Origin: Nymphaea colorata
Taxonomy: Eukaryota > Streptophyta > Magnoliopsida > Nymphaeales > Nymphaeaceae
Direction of reading: 5' to 3'
DNA length: 64,000 bases
NCBI RefSeq assembly: GCF_008831285.2
Contig: NC_045139.1
Span: 20,936,412-21,000,411, forward strand
Shown here: positions 1 to 11,671 of the stretch, one piece after another
How the letters are laid out: every line of letters starts with the position of its first letter
How positions within the stretch are numbered: position 1 is the first letter of the stretch
Program-made: the position numbers and the translations under genes
The notes under the pieces: generated by a model
Told to the model about the DNA's origin: nothing
Database searches by the model: none
The model's input: only the letters and a program-made list of their open reading frames with translations

Positions 1-487
1 ACATTTGCCTGTCTAAAATTGATTAATATCTTGAACCAAACTTAGGTACGCTACATCGTCCGTAGTCCTTGTTTAAAAATTTTTAACCCTTGTATACTAT
101 ATTTTGATGGAAACCATTTGGGTCCCAGGTCATACACACAAGTGAACATAAGGAGACAGACTTATACCGGTGAGGTTAATCCCTGTACTTTCGCCACCGT
201 AGCTACGAAATTTTCACCTCTGAGATCACCGGTATTGTTCCGCCGCTGTAGCCTCTTGCAGTGAATGTGCGGTGCTCGGTATGTCCAATCTATACCGATG
301 ATTAACATCATTGATATAGATTTACAATAGCAGTGCATTCATCACCGGTATGGTCGAATTTCTTTAGATGAAATTCCCGTGCATGCAGTATGTGAATGGG
401 ATTTTAAGACATTAACCAATAAAAGAATGTTAAGAGTTCATTGTCTAATTACATAATCTGCTCAAACCCATGTTCTCTCTCTCATTC

Positions 488-491
<4 letters not shown>

Positions 492-559
<68 letters not shown>
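492..559. repeat. (AT)n microsatellite
   Basis: Uninterrupted AT dinucleotide tract of about 68 bp. Confidence 0.97.
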
Positions 560-562
<3 letters not shown>

Positions 563-1124
563 GAGCCTGGTAAGCACCCACTTAGAACTAAATCATTATG
601 TTGTGGATGATGTGCATCACTAATTAGTATCCTAGAAATAGATAATTATCCAGGCTGTCATGGTGGATTAGAATTAGTAGGAAGGTGCTCTCATGAAAGT
701 AGTCAAGGAAGACAATGCTGATTTGCAAGCATCACCCACTCACTGATCAATAGGTACATACATTCTTTATTCTGCTCATCAAGATTTCAATAAGCAGGTT
801 AATAATGACAACCAGATAATTGAGACATTTGCCAATAATTTAGTTACGTCCCCATTGCAACAAAAAATTTGGAGATCAACATATCTATTGCAATTTATGT
901 CACATAGGTACGATTACGGACTATTTTAAACAAACTTGGGTATCGGGGGTACAGCTATATATATATATAACATACAATAAGAATTCAAACAAAATAATAC
1001 ATCATGATTCAAGATTTATAGATTATAAAGAAATAACTATTGAACAAAATATGAAAAGTCTGTGTTCCTTAAGTGTAAATGGTGTAAAGAACAAAACTGA
1101 AATCTAAATTTTGGATAGGAAAGA

Positions 1125-1300
1125 ACTCGGTCAACTTTGACCAAGTCCTAAATCATATGGATAAGGTTCCAAGTACGTTGTCTTGTACTGTTTGACTAGT
1201 ACCCAAAAAGTACCTGGGCAAGAAGTACCCAGGATAGTATCAGTACCAGTACTAGTGTCATACCTAACCAGTACGGGTATGCTGCATTTACAGTAGTACT
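1125..1300. repeat. Fragment resembling the hAT-like element at 52517-53669
   Basis: The segment is rich in GTACC/GTACGG motifs and contains CTCGGTCAACTTTGACC, whose reverse complement occurs inside the non-autonomous hAT-like element near 52680-52700. This suggests a diverged relic of the same family. The match was found by eye and is short. Confidence 0.3.
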
Positions 1301-1446
1301 CATATGACAAAAGTTGCAATTGTAATTAGGATTTTGAAGGCATTTCAACAATGTGATTACGCCAATTTAAGCAAAGAAAAAAAAATCAAGCCTTCAAAAG
1401 AACCTAAAACCATAAAAGATATAAAGAATTTATAAATATAGCTTAC

Positions 1447-1647
1447 CTTGCTCTTGTCAAAGCAACATTTGTCATGTTATGGGCAATAAGGAACCCAATA
1501 GAAACTCTGCTATTAGCACGAATAGCAGATACAATAATAACGACCTCTTCACATCCCTCAAATCCATCTATTGACTTGGCACTCACAATAATCTTGCATG
1601 GGACTTGCATCATTGCAACAGTTTGGAGTTGGTAGACCCAACTTGGG
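1447..1647 (-). pseudogene. Exon fragment of an SF1 helicase (UPF1/SEN1-like, AAA_12 region)
   Basis: The minus strand encodes a peptide with two hallmarks of the C-terminal RecA-like lobe of UPF1/SEN1/AQR-type helicases: IDGFEGCEEVVIIV (family form VDGFQGREKDVIIIS) and NVALTRAR (motif VI, with the arginine that contacts ATP). It ends at a consensus donor (AG|GTAAGC at 1445-1446), and a plausible acceptor (TTATGCAG) ends at 1648, giving an exon of 201 bp. The usual glutamine of the DGFQG motif is E and the following R is C, so both conserved residues are altered. No neighbouring helicase exon was recognised on either side. Its place inside a probable CACTA element suggests capture of a host gene piece. 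Function is unlikely. Confidence 0.6.
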
Positions 1648-1682
1648 CTGCATAAGGAGATATGATGCCAACTAAGGTTCAA

Positions 1683-3150
1683 GTTACTGCCAGAAGTAGG
1701 GAATGCTGCAATTTGTAAAGTAGGAAACTGCTACTCGGAAGAAAATGCAACAAAATATGTAATAAAATAAAGGAGAGGAAATACTATAACATGCCAAGAA
1801 ACAGAGCGTGGCTGAAGGTTAGCAGCACTCAGGCAGCAGAGCATTACCCGAAAGATGTCTCTCTTTGCTCGACTAAAGGTTAGCTATGTCAGTCAGTCAA
1901 AGCAGTCTTCCATGCTTTAACTGCAGTAGATCTAATCCCTCGTATAGTCATATTCAAGCTCAAGAGATCTAGTAATGGCCATAAATTGCCTTCATTCATC
2001 ATTCTATATGGTAGCAATGGAAGCCCTGTACCATCTATAATGGCATTGTCCAGATAAAGCCTTCACTGCTGCTCCAAATGAGAGACTACTCAATGAACCA
2101 TCATGTTTAGTACCACCTATAGCACAAATAACTTTGTGCCGCATAACTTGCTACTCGACCCTCAACATTTGTTTCACTATAACCATGAGCTCTTACCAAG
2201 TTCTGTGCTTGGGCATGTAGATTATTTTCCTTGCAATTGAATTGGAGACATTCTCAAGATATGGATGAGCATCTTAGCTACTTACATAAGAAGCATCCAA
2301 TTGTTGTTGCAACGTGGCACACAATTTCAAGCAAACCTACAGCCCAAAGAGGAAAACAAGGTTTTAAACTTGACCATGCTAATTAATTTAAACTTGTTTG
2401 AAGAGAACCAATAAATTCTGATTTAACTTGCTCAAAGCTCCCAAATAAGAGTGCAGACCTTCACATAAACATAAGGAACTGTGAATCATCCTGCCACACT
2501 TTCTTCATCTAACTCTGAATAGATCTAGAGCTTCATGAATTAAGGTTCAACAAAAACAATTAACATAATGAATTCTATCTCTATTAAATTTCATCTGGTA
2601 GTTGCATAAAATTGAACACCAGTCTCTGTCAATCAAAGACCAATAGTATTAGTTTTGCAATTGCGAATAACTGGCAGACCTCATGCAAAAACCCAAGATC
2701 AAAACAACTGGTGAGGGAAACATGAACAAAGGGGTTAGGGCACACAGGAGACAGTGGAGAGGCGGGGTGGAATAAAAGGCTATCTCCATCTTCTGGTAAA
2801 AAAAAAAGGGAAAAGGAACCACTGCATTATGCACATAAAAGGGGGAAAATCGAAAACTTTATGCCATCTCTTACTAGCACATGCGAACCAGCCAGAGGAC
2901 TGCGAGGAACCTTCTGGATGAACGAAATCCATGCTTAGCAAAGAGCTAACAGCGATAGAAGCAAAGAAGAATTAGCAGTGACTGGTGCGGATTAGAACGT
3001 CTCCGACTCGTCTTCCTCTTCCTCCCCTTTGGAAGCTTTGATCTCGAAAAATCCACACGCAGACACAAGAGAGAAATGATGACCGATTGATTTTATTTCC
3101 AGGGCAGGGGGGAGAAGGAATATCTATGGCGGCATGAGGGCTGTGAGTGG
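1683..3150. other. Interior of the CACTA-like element, no gene recognised
   Basis: No convincing coding exon. On the minus strand, 2860-3120 looks like leader and first-exon sequence (an ATG near 2930 followed by about 20 open codons and GTAAGAG), but no known protein is recognisable. Confidence 0.3.
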
Positions 3151-3256
3151 CGATTTTATCTACACAGGTGAATTTTTTTCACCAGTATAGAGCAGTCATC
3201 ACCAAGGACTTGTACCTGGTATTGTCACATCAATATAGTCAGTTTTTTTTGTAGTG

Positions 3257-4297
3257 CAAGCTATTTTTTTTTTCAAGATTTTGAAATACCCTTTGAAGAA
3301 AATAAGAAGTTTGGTTTAAGGAAAACTCAATTATTTTCCTCTTTTCCAAAAAAAAGTGTGATTTCTATATTTGTAACCTGATCAACACTGTTCAATCTCT
3401 TTGGAATCGATGGTTGCGATGATTCGCATCAAGTCAGGTATATGAGATTTTGATGGCTACATTTTTAATAGATAATATATCACCATTGGACATGTCATAG
3501 ACTTTTGACCAGAAAACTTGTGTTCCCTTCCTTGCATATTTTTAAACCTGTGAAAGATGGCCATGCAAAGCTAACCACCAACTGGTCTGAAGACTTACTT
3601 TCCAGTCTTTTACTACATAATATGCTTGTTTATGGTTCCTTGAATAATATGCAAGTTATAAAAAATAAAGAGTGATACTTCATCATCCAAAATTCATGGA
3701 TGAAGATTCCAAACGTGTCAACAATCTATACCACATGTTTTTTTGTGATATTATACTTGTCTAAGATTCCATATTGCAGCATAGTTTGTAAGCCACCTTG
3801 ATTAGCTAGAATACCTATAGGTAGAGTAATTTGTGTATTGTTGCTTATACCTTAAAAGCATGCAGCAATCTTAAAACCCTCCCGGTCAAGCTGCATCCCT
3901 CTAATTCATCCTCTATAATTTGCCAGCCGTATTGAATCAAGATGCTACTCGATCAACCAGAAGAACAATGGGCTTGAATTTCATTTGGCTCAAGTTTGTG
4001 CAACTACAACAAACTCTTCTCTTTAGTGATAGCTTGCTTAACATATGAGATTTTGGAAAATTTCCTCATATTTATGAAAAATTTTAATTTTAGTCTATAG
4101 TTACAATTCAAGGGCTAAGAATCTTTTACTTCATGCATATCAGTGTACTATGAAAAATTTAAGAAAATATTGGCACTTCAAGATATAGAAAATGAAAACA
4201 CAAATTTCGAATACCACTCGGTATCATCCCCTTGAAATTTATTCACATCAAATGAAAAAATTACGAAAGAAAATCAATGAAAGAATAAAAGAAAAAA
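3257..4297. other. Intergenic, nothing recognised
   Basis: AT-rich DNA with frequent stops in all frames. No gene, tRNA or repeat boundary was seen between the CACTA-like terminus and copia-1. Confidence 0.6.
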
Positions 4298-4593
4298 TGG
4301 TAGAAAAAATATCAAAATATAGAATAAGCCAAGATTTTACGTGGTTTGGTAATTCAGACCTACATCCATGAGAGACAACTCCACACCTCGTGTGATTTTT
4401 TTTTATTGATGGTATGCACAAAAGTTATACATAATAAAAGGTTGCAGTCCCATTGAGGAACGCACAGAAGCTCTTTACAAGGAAATATACACCATCAAGA
4501 AAAATCTTTACGGAAACTTATAAGCTTCTAAAGAAGAATGACCTCCAAAAATCAACGGGTGGGAGATAAAATAGGCAACCTCTATTTTCAACA
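4298..4593 (-). repeat. 3' LTR of copia-1
   Basis: About 296 bp, reading TGTTGAAAAT...CTACCA on the minus strand. It aligns with 8942-9248 with many substitutions and a few short indels, so the insertion is not recent. Confidence 0.85.
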
Positions 4594-4608
4594 CTTCCTT
4601 TCAAGTGG
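4594..4608 (-). other. Polypurine tract of copia-1
   Basis: On the minus strand a TTGAAAGGAAG run sits directly before the TG of the 3' LTR, where plus-strand DNA synthesis is primed in copia elements. Confidence 0.6.
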
Positions 4609-4688
4609 GGTGTAGATATTTGTACATCCCCACTTGCTCAATATTTTATGATGTAATTCTCGAGTCAAACCCTTAGTAAGTTCATTTG

Positions 4689-4961
4689 CTAGCTGTTCTG
4701 AACTTCTGGTGTAGGGGTCGATATTTTACCTTTTTGAACTTTCTCACGATCATAGTGATAATCTATTTCTTTATGCTTGGTTCTTTCGTGAAAATCTGAA
4801 TTTGTTGCAATATGGATAGCAGCCTGATTATCACAATGTAAAGGCATAGGGAGATTTACCTGTAGCCCAATTTTTGAAATAGGGGTTTTAATCCATGTAA
4901 GTTCACTAGTTGTTGTAGTTGTAGCTCGATATTTTGCTGCAGCACTAGATCTAGACACCAC
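4689..4961 (-). pseudogene. copia-1 RNase H remnant
   Basis: The segment shows SSAAAKYRA (family form SS.EAEY.A), CDNQAAIHIA and ERTKHKEIDYHY..REKVQKG, all typical of the copia RNase H domain that removes RNA from the RNA/DNA hybrid. The acidic residue of AEY is replaced by K, and the reading ends early by frame disruption. It is contiguous with the upstream RT fragments in the expected order and cannot work alone. Confidence 0.85.
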
Positions 4962-5391
4962 ACTTATTTTTTACTTTTCAAAGACAATATTTCCTCCAAC
5001 AAGCACATAATAACCAGTTGTAGATTTTTTATTGAACTACCTATCTAATATGCATCGGTGAATCTATGCATTTGATGATGACCACTCATTTTGTACCATA
5101 TACCTTGTCATGGAGTTCATTTTAAGTATTGTAGAATGTGATTAACAATTTTTCAATGATGTTTTGTAGGTGCATGCATACACTGACTAGTTATACTAAC
5201 TGACTAGCTATACTAACTGCATAGGTTATGTCTGATCTAGTAATGGTCAAGTTATATAAGCTTTCCTACTAGTCGTTGGTAGCCTTCCTTGTTACAGACA
5301 TGGTCATATTGAACAACTTCAATTTTTTGTCTAACTTCAATTGGTGTCTCTACTGGCTTGCACCCAATTTTTTCTACATTTTTAAGTAAGT

Positions 5392-6183
5392 TTAAGGTAT
5401 ATTTTCGTTCAGAGAGCAAAAGACCCTTGAGTGAGCAATTTCAATGCTAAAAAAGTAACAAATTTTTTTCAAATCGTTTATGTCAAAAGCATTGTGAAGC
5501 AATTCTATAATTCTTAAGATCGTTTCTTCATAAGTCTCTGTTATGATAATGTCGTCCACATATACTAGCACGATAATCAGATTATCATTCTTCTGTTTGA
5601 CAAATAAAAAGTTGTTAGCATTGCTTCTTAAAAAACCATGTTGTTCTAAAAAATTACTCAACTGGTAGTGCCGTGCTCTCAAAGATTGTTTCAAACCATA
5701 GATTGCCTTGTGAAGCCTGCATACCAATTTTTTGTTAGCTTCTTGAGGATGTTCGGGAGGAAGATTCATGTACACTTCTTCTTTCAAGTCTTCTTACAGA
5801 AATGTGTTTTTAACATCCAATTGATATAAGGGCCAATTACAATTACATGCAACAGATAATATCACCCTAATATTGTTCATTTTTGCTATAGGCACAAAGG
5901 TCTCTTCATAATCTAAGCCTTGAGTCTGTGTATATCCCTTTACTACAAGTTTGGCCTTATATCTTTCAATACTCACATTGCTTTTGTATTTTATTTTAAG
6001 CACCCAATGACACCCAACTGCATTTTTTTTAGGAGGTAGTGTGACAATATCCCAGGTTTTGTTTTTATGTAAAGTACAAAGTTCTTCATCCATGGCCTTT
6101 ATCCAAATCGAGTCTCTCTTGGCTTCTTCATATGTAGTTGTCTTTGAGCAATTAGAGACTCTCAATGTATACGCTCTATGCAT
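5392..6183 (-). pseudogene. copia-1 reverse transcriptase, two broken segments
   Basis: Segment 5794-6183 holds the RVT_2 N-terminal part: W..AM.EEL..L..N.TWD.V.LP, then GCHWVLKIKYK, ERYKAKLVVKGYTQ and DYEETFVPIAKM. Segment 5392-5787 continues with LKQSLRARHYQL and the catalytic YVDDIIIT box (YVDD supplies two metal-binding aspartates). A stop or frameshift near 5790 separates them, and downstream sequence towards RNase H is also interrupted. This places RT after integrase, the copia order. Confidence 0.88.
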
Positions 6184-6615
6184 GTAGTTAATCTTTTTGT
6201 GTCCAACATAATGCTCTATAGGATAATTTGTAGAAGTATACGTGATGTAATATGATAACCAGGTAGGTGGCCTAATTTGTCACTTTGATCTTTTCATTGT
6301 GATTTGGAGTCATTTTGGTTAGCAATAACTGCAGTAGTTTGGGTATCGATCTGATGGTCTGGAACTGCAATATCAGTATTAGTCTCTTAAAATACTTCTG
6401 GTGAATTTTGGCTTCTTCTTATGATTGTAAATTCATTGTAAGAACCAGTAGTTGAACGCAATCTCCCCTGGAAAGCAAGTCTCACCAAGAATGTTAGATG
6501 TGGGGGGGAGGGATTTTCCTCCATAATATGATTGTCTGGTATTGGATGATGGAATTAAGGTGTGCTTTCATCAAACATAACACCTCTTGATATAACGAGA
6601 CGCTTTTCTTTTATA

Positions 6616-6840
6616 CTATAGCATTAGTATCCTTTTTGAGAGACAAAGTACCCTAAAAAGATACATTTGAGAGTGACTACTAAGTTCGTTTATGTTTTGT
6701 CGCTGCCTAGATACAAAAACAACACATCCAAATGCTCGCATGTGATTTAAACTGAGCTTAGGTCCCTTTAGAATTTCAAGGGAGGTGCGATCCTGAACAT
6801 TTTTACTAGGCAATCGGTTAATAATATAACATGCATTCAT
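6616..6840 (-). pseudogene. copia-1 integrase C-terminal remnant
   Basis: MNACYIINRLPSKNV..RTSLEILKG and LNHMRAFGCVVFVSRQRQ match the segment after the integrase core in copia polyproteins (A..Y.INR.PS, then R.FGC..YV). It is short and closed by stops. Confidence 0.8.
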
Positions 6841-7061
6841 GACGGCATCACTCTAATAAATCTTAGGGACATTTATTTGGAATAACAAAGTACGAGTAAC
6901 TTCAAGAAGATGCCTTTTCTCTCGGCAACTCTATTTTGTTGAGGAGTGCCCACAAAAGTGAATTGGTGATCAATACCACACCATTTTTCAAAAAAATCAA
7001 ATTTAATATTTTTATATTTGGAACCATTATCAGTCATTAAGATTTTAATTTGTTTCCCATA

Positions 7062-7823
7062 CTAATTTTTTACCATATTATAAAACGTTTGAAATTGATC
7101 AAAAACTTCATCTTTAAATTTGAGCAAATAAATCCAAGTAACCTTTAAAAAACCATCTACAAATGCAACATAATACCAAAAACCAGAGTATGAAACTACA
7201 GGGGTTGGACCCCACACGTCAAAATGAACCAAATCAAATGAGTTTTCAGCATTAGTATCAAATTTCAAAAAAGGAGGTCTACTCATCTTAGCATAGTGAC
7301 ACACATCACATGTTTGACAATCATAATAATATGTAGGAAATAAACTATTCAGTTTGTAGCTAGAAGGGTGGCCTAATCTTTTGTGCCACAATGAGCTATC
7401 AAGTCTAGCAACCATGACTTTACTTTCTTGCTCCAGCACATACAATCCCTTAGCTAATCTTTCCTTACCAATCATCTTCTTCGACAATCTGCCCTGAAAC
7501 ACCACATCATTAGGTGAGAATATAATATTACAATTCAAATCCTTAGTGAACTTAAAAACTGATAGCAAATTTGTAGATAGACTAGGAACAACCAAAGCAT
7601 TGATATTTTGCTCACAATAAAAAAGATGAACATTACTAATATCTTTTACTTTTACCTTTGATCTATCAGCAAAAATCACATAGTTATTTCCATGCACACT
7701 TTTAATATTTGATTGATCTATAATTGAAGTGCACATGTGTTTGCTTGCACCGGAATCAATATTCCAATCATAGTGAGTAGAAATCACACCTGAAGTATTT
7801 GGACTAGCAGCCGAAGCAACCAT
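7062..7823 (-). pseudogene. copia-1 protease, GAG-pre-integrase and integrase N-terminus
   Basis: A 253-residue open segment. It begins with the aspartic protease motif WNIDSGASKHMC (active-site DSG), continues to the GAG-pre-integrase signature SLWHKRLGHPSSYKL, then C..C.YAKMSRPPF (the zinc-binding HHCC region) and the start of the integrase core FDLVHFDVWGP, where the first catalytic D lies. It stops before the second aspartate. This is the best preserved coding part of copia-1. Confidence 0.88.
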
Positions 7824-7935
7824 AGCAGTTGTTTCATTTTGTTTGCAAACACTTTGTAGAAGTTTTGTAATAGTTTTCAGTTGAGCAGCTACGTTAATAT
7901 TTTCTATAGCAGTGACTTGGGTTGTTGTAGTAGAT

Positions 7936-8852
7936 TCATTTGATCAATGAATCTGAGATGGGATAGCTTCCCATACAATGTCCAACACCTCTCACGGGTA
8001 TGTCCATCCTTCTTCCAATAAGTATAGGCAAACTTGCTATGATTTTGGTTTCTGGATTTATTTCCAAGCAAGTCATGACTATCTTTTTTCCCATCATGGC
8101 AGCAAAGGCAGTGGTATTGGTGGTAGTATATGTTGCCTTCTTTGAACCTTCACCCAATGAAATTACTTGTGGCTTGTGTTGATCTGAGTTCATGACAAGA
8201 CTACGAGTTTCTTCTCTTATGAGCATAGACAAGATATTGTTAACCGAGGGTAATTCCAGTGGGAGAAGGATTTGACTTCAATGATGTTCAAAGTCATTTT
8301 CAAAACCAGCAAGAAGTTGAAAGGCTTTCTATGTTCTCTAAGCCTTTTAGATGGGGCGTTATCCGGGTAAGCCATGGTACATAGATCATATTTATCCCAT
8401 AAATGTTTCTTTTTTACCATAGTAATCAATGATGTGAAGATCCTCTTTCTTTAGACTATGGATTTGGCAAGACGATTGGTGCATACGAGCCACATTATTT
8501 TGTTCACCAAACATTTATTTGGCATTAATTCATATGTCACAAGTAGTAGTAGCAAGCGTAAAATTTTCAGCTATTTTTTATTCCATGGAATTTAAGAGCC
8601 ACGATATAACCATGTTGTTGGCCGATTTCCATTCCTTAGCATCATGAATTTCTGGTTTAGCAATTTCTCCATTAACATATCTGAGTTTCGATCTACCGTT
8701 AAGATAGGAAGAAACAAATTTTGATCTGAATTTCGATCTACAGTTAAGATAGGAAGAAACAAATTTTGACCAACACTAATAATTTCTTCCATATGGCAAG
8801 ATAGAAGTGATATTAAAACTTGGTACCTGTTTTTGAACAAGTATTCATTCAA
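7936..8852 (-). pseudogene. copia-1 gag remnant
   Basis: Several short minus-strand segments lie between the primer-binding site and protease, where gag belongs. They carry weak capsid-like sequence and no clear CCHC knuckle. The reading frame changes at least twice. Assignment rests mainly on position. Confidence 0.5.
8681..8770. repeat. 45-bp tandem duplication inside copia-1 gag
   Basis: Units 8681-8725 and 8726-8770 are adjacent and differ at about three positions. The unit is a multiple of three, so it duplicates 15 residues (SDQNLFLPILTVDRN) without changing frame. Confidence 0.92.
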
Positions 8853-8929
8853 CTGAATAATCTAAAGCCATATTTGTTGCTGATGTGTAATTGTTCCCAG
8901 CCATGAAGAAACACCAAACTAGAGTGTCC

Positions 8930-8941
8930 GCTCTGATACCA
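8930..8941 (-). promoter_or_regulatory. Primer-binding site of copia-1 (initiator Met-tRNA)
   Basis: The minus strand reads TGGTATCAGAGC immediately after the CA end of the 5' LTR. This is the canonical sequence complementary to the 3' end of initiator Met-tRNA, which primes minus-strand DNA synthesis. Confidence 0.92.
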
Positions 8942-9248
8942 TGTAGAAAATATATCAAAGAATAAGAGAAGACAAGATTTTACATGGCTCGGTTATTCAG
9001 ACCTACATCCACGAAAGACAACTCCACACATTGTGAGATTTTTTCTTATTAGTGGTATGCATAGAAGTTGCATATAATAAAATGTTGCAGTCCCATTCAG
9101 GAACGCACAGAGTAGAAGCTCTTTACAGGGCAATACACACCATCAAGGAAAGTCTTTACAGCAACTTGTAAACTTATAAAGAAGAATGACCTCCAATGTC
9201 AATAAATCAATGGATGAGAGATAAAATAGGCAACCTCAATCTTCAACA
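8942..9248 (-). repeat. 5' LTR of copia-1
   Basis: About 307 bp with TG/CA termini on the minus strand (TGTTGAAGAT...TTCTACA), abutting the primer-binding site. Confidence 0.87.
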
Positions 9249-9830
9249 ATAACAAACCAAATTCACATACCACAAGAAAGGAGCCTTTATTGAGACCAAA
9301 CAAAATGAAGCCTTCAAAGAACCCAATCAAAGATGTCAATCACTTAGAAGGGAATGCTAGCAACTTGTTAAAATAGCTCGGTCATCGTAGATCCTTGTCC
9401 CTTTATTTCATTCAAAGGCAAGGTTTGCCCTTATCCCTGCTTAACTCTTTAACCCAAGCATGAAAAGCATTCGAAAAAACTATTCAATATCAACCTCACT
9501 AACCTCTCCACAAAGTAGTTGAGCTTGTTGCCATGCATTCTAGCATTTAGAATTTGCTAGACACCCCATATCACCACATGGAAATTTAGATGACAACACT
9601 TTGTCTTCCATCCACATTTAAAATTATTACTGAACCACCATTTCAATTATACAATTATGTTCAAATGGCGAATCCTACTGACTTGGAAGTAGTTAGCAAT
9701 AGAAGTTAGATTCTTAAGATCAAAGAATATTTAAAAATATACATTCACCAGATTTTTCTTGTTCTAGGCAAATACAACACCTATTTGCCAAAGCAACCCC
9801 ACTTTTTTAAGTATGATCAAGAGTAGAGAG
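9249..9830. other. Intergenic, nothing recognised
   Basis: No coding, repeat or RNA signal was seen between copia-1 and the LINE remnant. Confidence 0.5.
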
Positions 9831-10768
9831 TCAATCAGTACAAGCCACAAAGACAAACCACTGACTCCTTGGGTGAGTATTGTTATACCATACCCATTTC
9901 TGCCAAAGTTCTTTGGTAAACTTCATGCAGATAAATTTCCACATCTCCAAAGAACAAATAGAATTATAATTCATACCTTGAAATAATAAGCAATTAGGCA
10001 GATCCTTCAAACGTGGTCTCTTTATTCCCTCTCGATTTGAAACATCCTTGAATTCAACCCACCAAATGTAGAGAATTTTTTTCACAAACCATGAAAGATA
10101 CTAAAAAAATTGCTCAGTTCTTGACCTGACAAAGAGGAGCATAAACATACACCATTCCATGACTTGTACTAAATTTGACCTTGCCTTCTCCAATAGTCCA
10201 AGAGTTACCATTCTGAATCAAGTCCCAAGCATACAAAATTCCCTTAAAGTACCAAGACAGTCTCCAAACTCTACCAATACACCACAAGCTTCTACTTTTA
10301 AGATCTTTTGCAAATAAATTTGGTTCACTAGGCCTCACCTATGTTCACTTCCAATGCCATACAATCTTGATTGGCTAAGCTAATCTCTTGGATACACTTG
10401 ATCCCAGCACGCCCTAAAACTTTTGCTCTACAAATGTTTTTCCAAGAAATCAAGTGTTTAAAGGAACAATTACCATAAGAGCCCCAATGAAACCTGAACA
10501 TGGCTGAATCCAACTTTGGAATAGTGGAATGTAGCAGAGAGAGAGAGAGAGAGAGAGAGACTGGAATGTTGAAAGAATAGTTTTCAGGGAACTTGATTGG
10601 AAACCACAATACCTGGTGGTCTAGTAGAGACAACTTCTGAGAACAACACACCGAGCTCAAGAGACTTTCACAAGCCAAAATTTCTTGTGAGACAAAAGCT
10701 GGGGATATTATGGTTCTGATGATCAGCCACAAAAGCACTATGTGATAGCTCCTATTGAAAGCCTTCAA
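9831..10768 (-). mobile_element. LINE (L1-type) remnant, end of RT and downstream domain
   Basis: Three minus-strand segments line up in the order seen at the 3' end of plant L1 polyproteins. Segment 10328-10768 has HLISWKNICRAKVLGRAGI (family form ..HLISW..VC.PK..GGLGIR) followed by EISLAN. Segment 10114-10338 has SLWCIGRVWR and SWTIGEGKVKF (family form W.IG.G..I.FW). Segment 9831-10085 has the tryptophan-rich stretch. Stops separate them, and an (AG)n tract at 10535-10560 interrupts the RT part. Catalytic RT motifs are absent, so this is a 5'-truncated dead copy. Confidence 0.6.
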
Positions 10769-11671
10769 CTTTGTAATGATTGCAGTTCTTGTACAAACAA
10801 CTCTTGTATAATTGATTATGCAGATCCTCTCTGGCTTTGTGCATTTTCAGACGAATATTGTATCGCTTCTAAAAAGTATGCTGATATCTGGAAGAAATTC
10901 AGCTTTTCACACTCTTATTTCGCTTTTGATAATGCATTCACTTGCCCTCTCAATTACATGTAAACATCGCTTGCTCGATTAAATTTTCAAGAAATTGCGT
11001 AGCTGATTGCTTTACTATGTTCTAAGGAATTGATGGCACCAAAAATAAGAATTAATCACAAGATCTTGGAAGTTACTAAATAAAATAAAACAAATTATTT
11101 TAAAAGAGAGATAAGGAATTGAATTTCTTAAAAGTTTAGACTATGATCCATGTCTTCTCTAAGATATCATAGAGATAAACCATCTCGTAGTGACCTCCCA
11201 TGCTTATCAGATCAATAATTCTTACTTTTTTGTTAGATGATGTAGTTTCATCTAGTTAGGCTTTCAATCAAATGTTTGATGTTGTAGTATAGAAAGGTTC
11301 AACCTAAGGTTAGTCGTGTTGGAGTAATGGTTGCATGATCTCTATTCCCATGCTTGTTGGTGAAGAAACTAGCTAGATTCAACATGACTGGGTTTTGGTG
11401 CCTGAGAGTTGATTGGTTTGTTGACTTGATGTTTGATAAGATTGTTAGAAATAGGTCAAGTTTGTAATGGATATGTAATGAGAAGCAGTTCTTGAATTAT
11501 CATATCATATAGAGCATCAACTTGGTAGAACTATTGAGTGATTCTGCCAATACAGAAAAATATTGTGATTGATGTCTGGTTCAAGCATGCGCCTTTCGTT
11601 ACATCCACGTGCTTCGAAGATTGATGGCAGTACTCTTTAGTGATAGAAATTATTATTTTTTTGTCAATCCT
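10769..11671. other. Intergenic, nothing recognised
   Basis: One plus-strand open stretch at 10742-10963 has no recognisable domain and no splice or start context. Otherwise AT-rich non-coding sequence. Confidence 0.45.

Larger units (their letters stand above)
1..3256. mobile_element. Probable CACTA (En/Spm-type) transposon, left end outside window
   Basis: The right end at 3251-3256 reads GTAGTG after a T-run, the reverse complement of the CACTACAAAA terminus of plant CACTA elements. Short subterminal motifs in both orientations cluster near both sides: TACCGGTGA near 165, TCACCGGTAT near 225 and 345, and TCACCAGTATAG near 3180. Such motifs bind transposase in this superfamily. No CACTA terminus is seen at positions 1-160, so the left end either lies before the window or is lost. 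No transposase is visible; the interior holds a helicase exon on the minus strand and anonymous DNA. It could also be two unrelated fragments. Confidence 0.42.
4298..9248 (-). mobile_element. Ty1/copia LTR retrotransposon copia-1 (degenerate, minus strand)
   Basis: Two LTRs of about 300 bp flank an internal region with gag and pol remnants in the copia order (gag, protease, integrase, RT, RNase H) read on the minus strand. The primer-binding site TGGTATCAGAGC, complementary to initiator Met-tRNA, abuts the 5' LTR (right side), and a polypurine tract (TTGAAAGGAAG) abuts the 3' LTR (left side). Stops and frameshifts split pol into at least five open segments. No matching 5-bp duplication is visible: the left flank is AAAAA and the right flank ATAAC. 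The element is old, rearranged, or has an eroded edge. Confidence 0.9.

Noticed and set aside
10742-10963. A plus-strand open frame (73 codons) with several cysteines.
   Set aside because: No known cysteine motif spacing, no splice or start context, and it sits next to a LINE remnant on the other strand.
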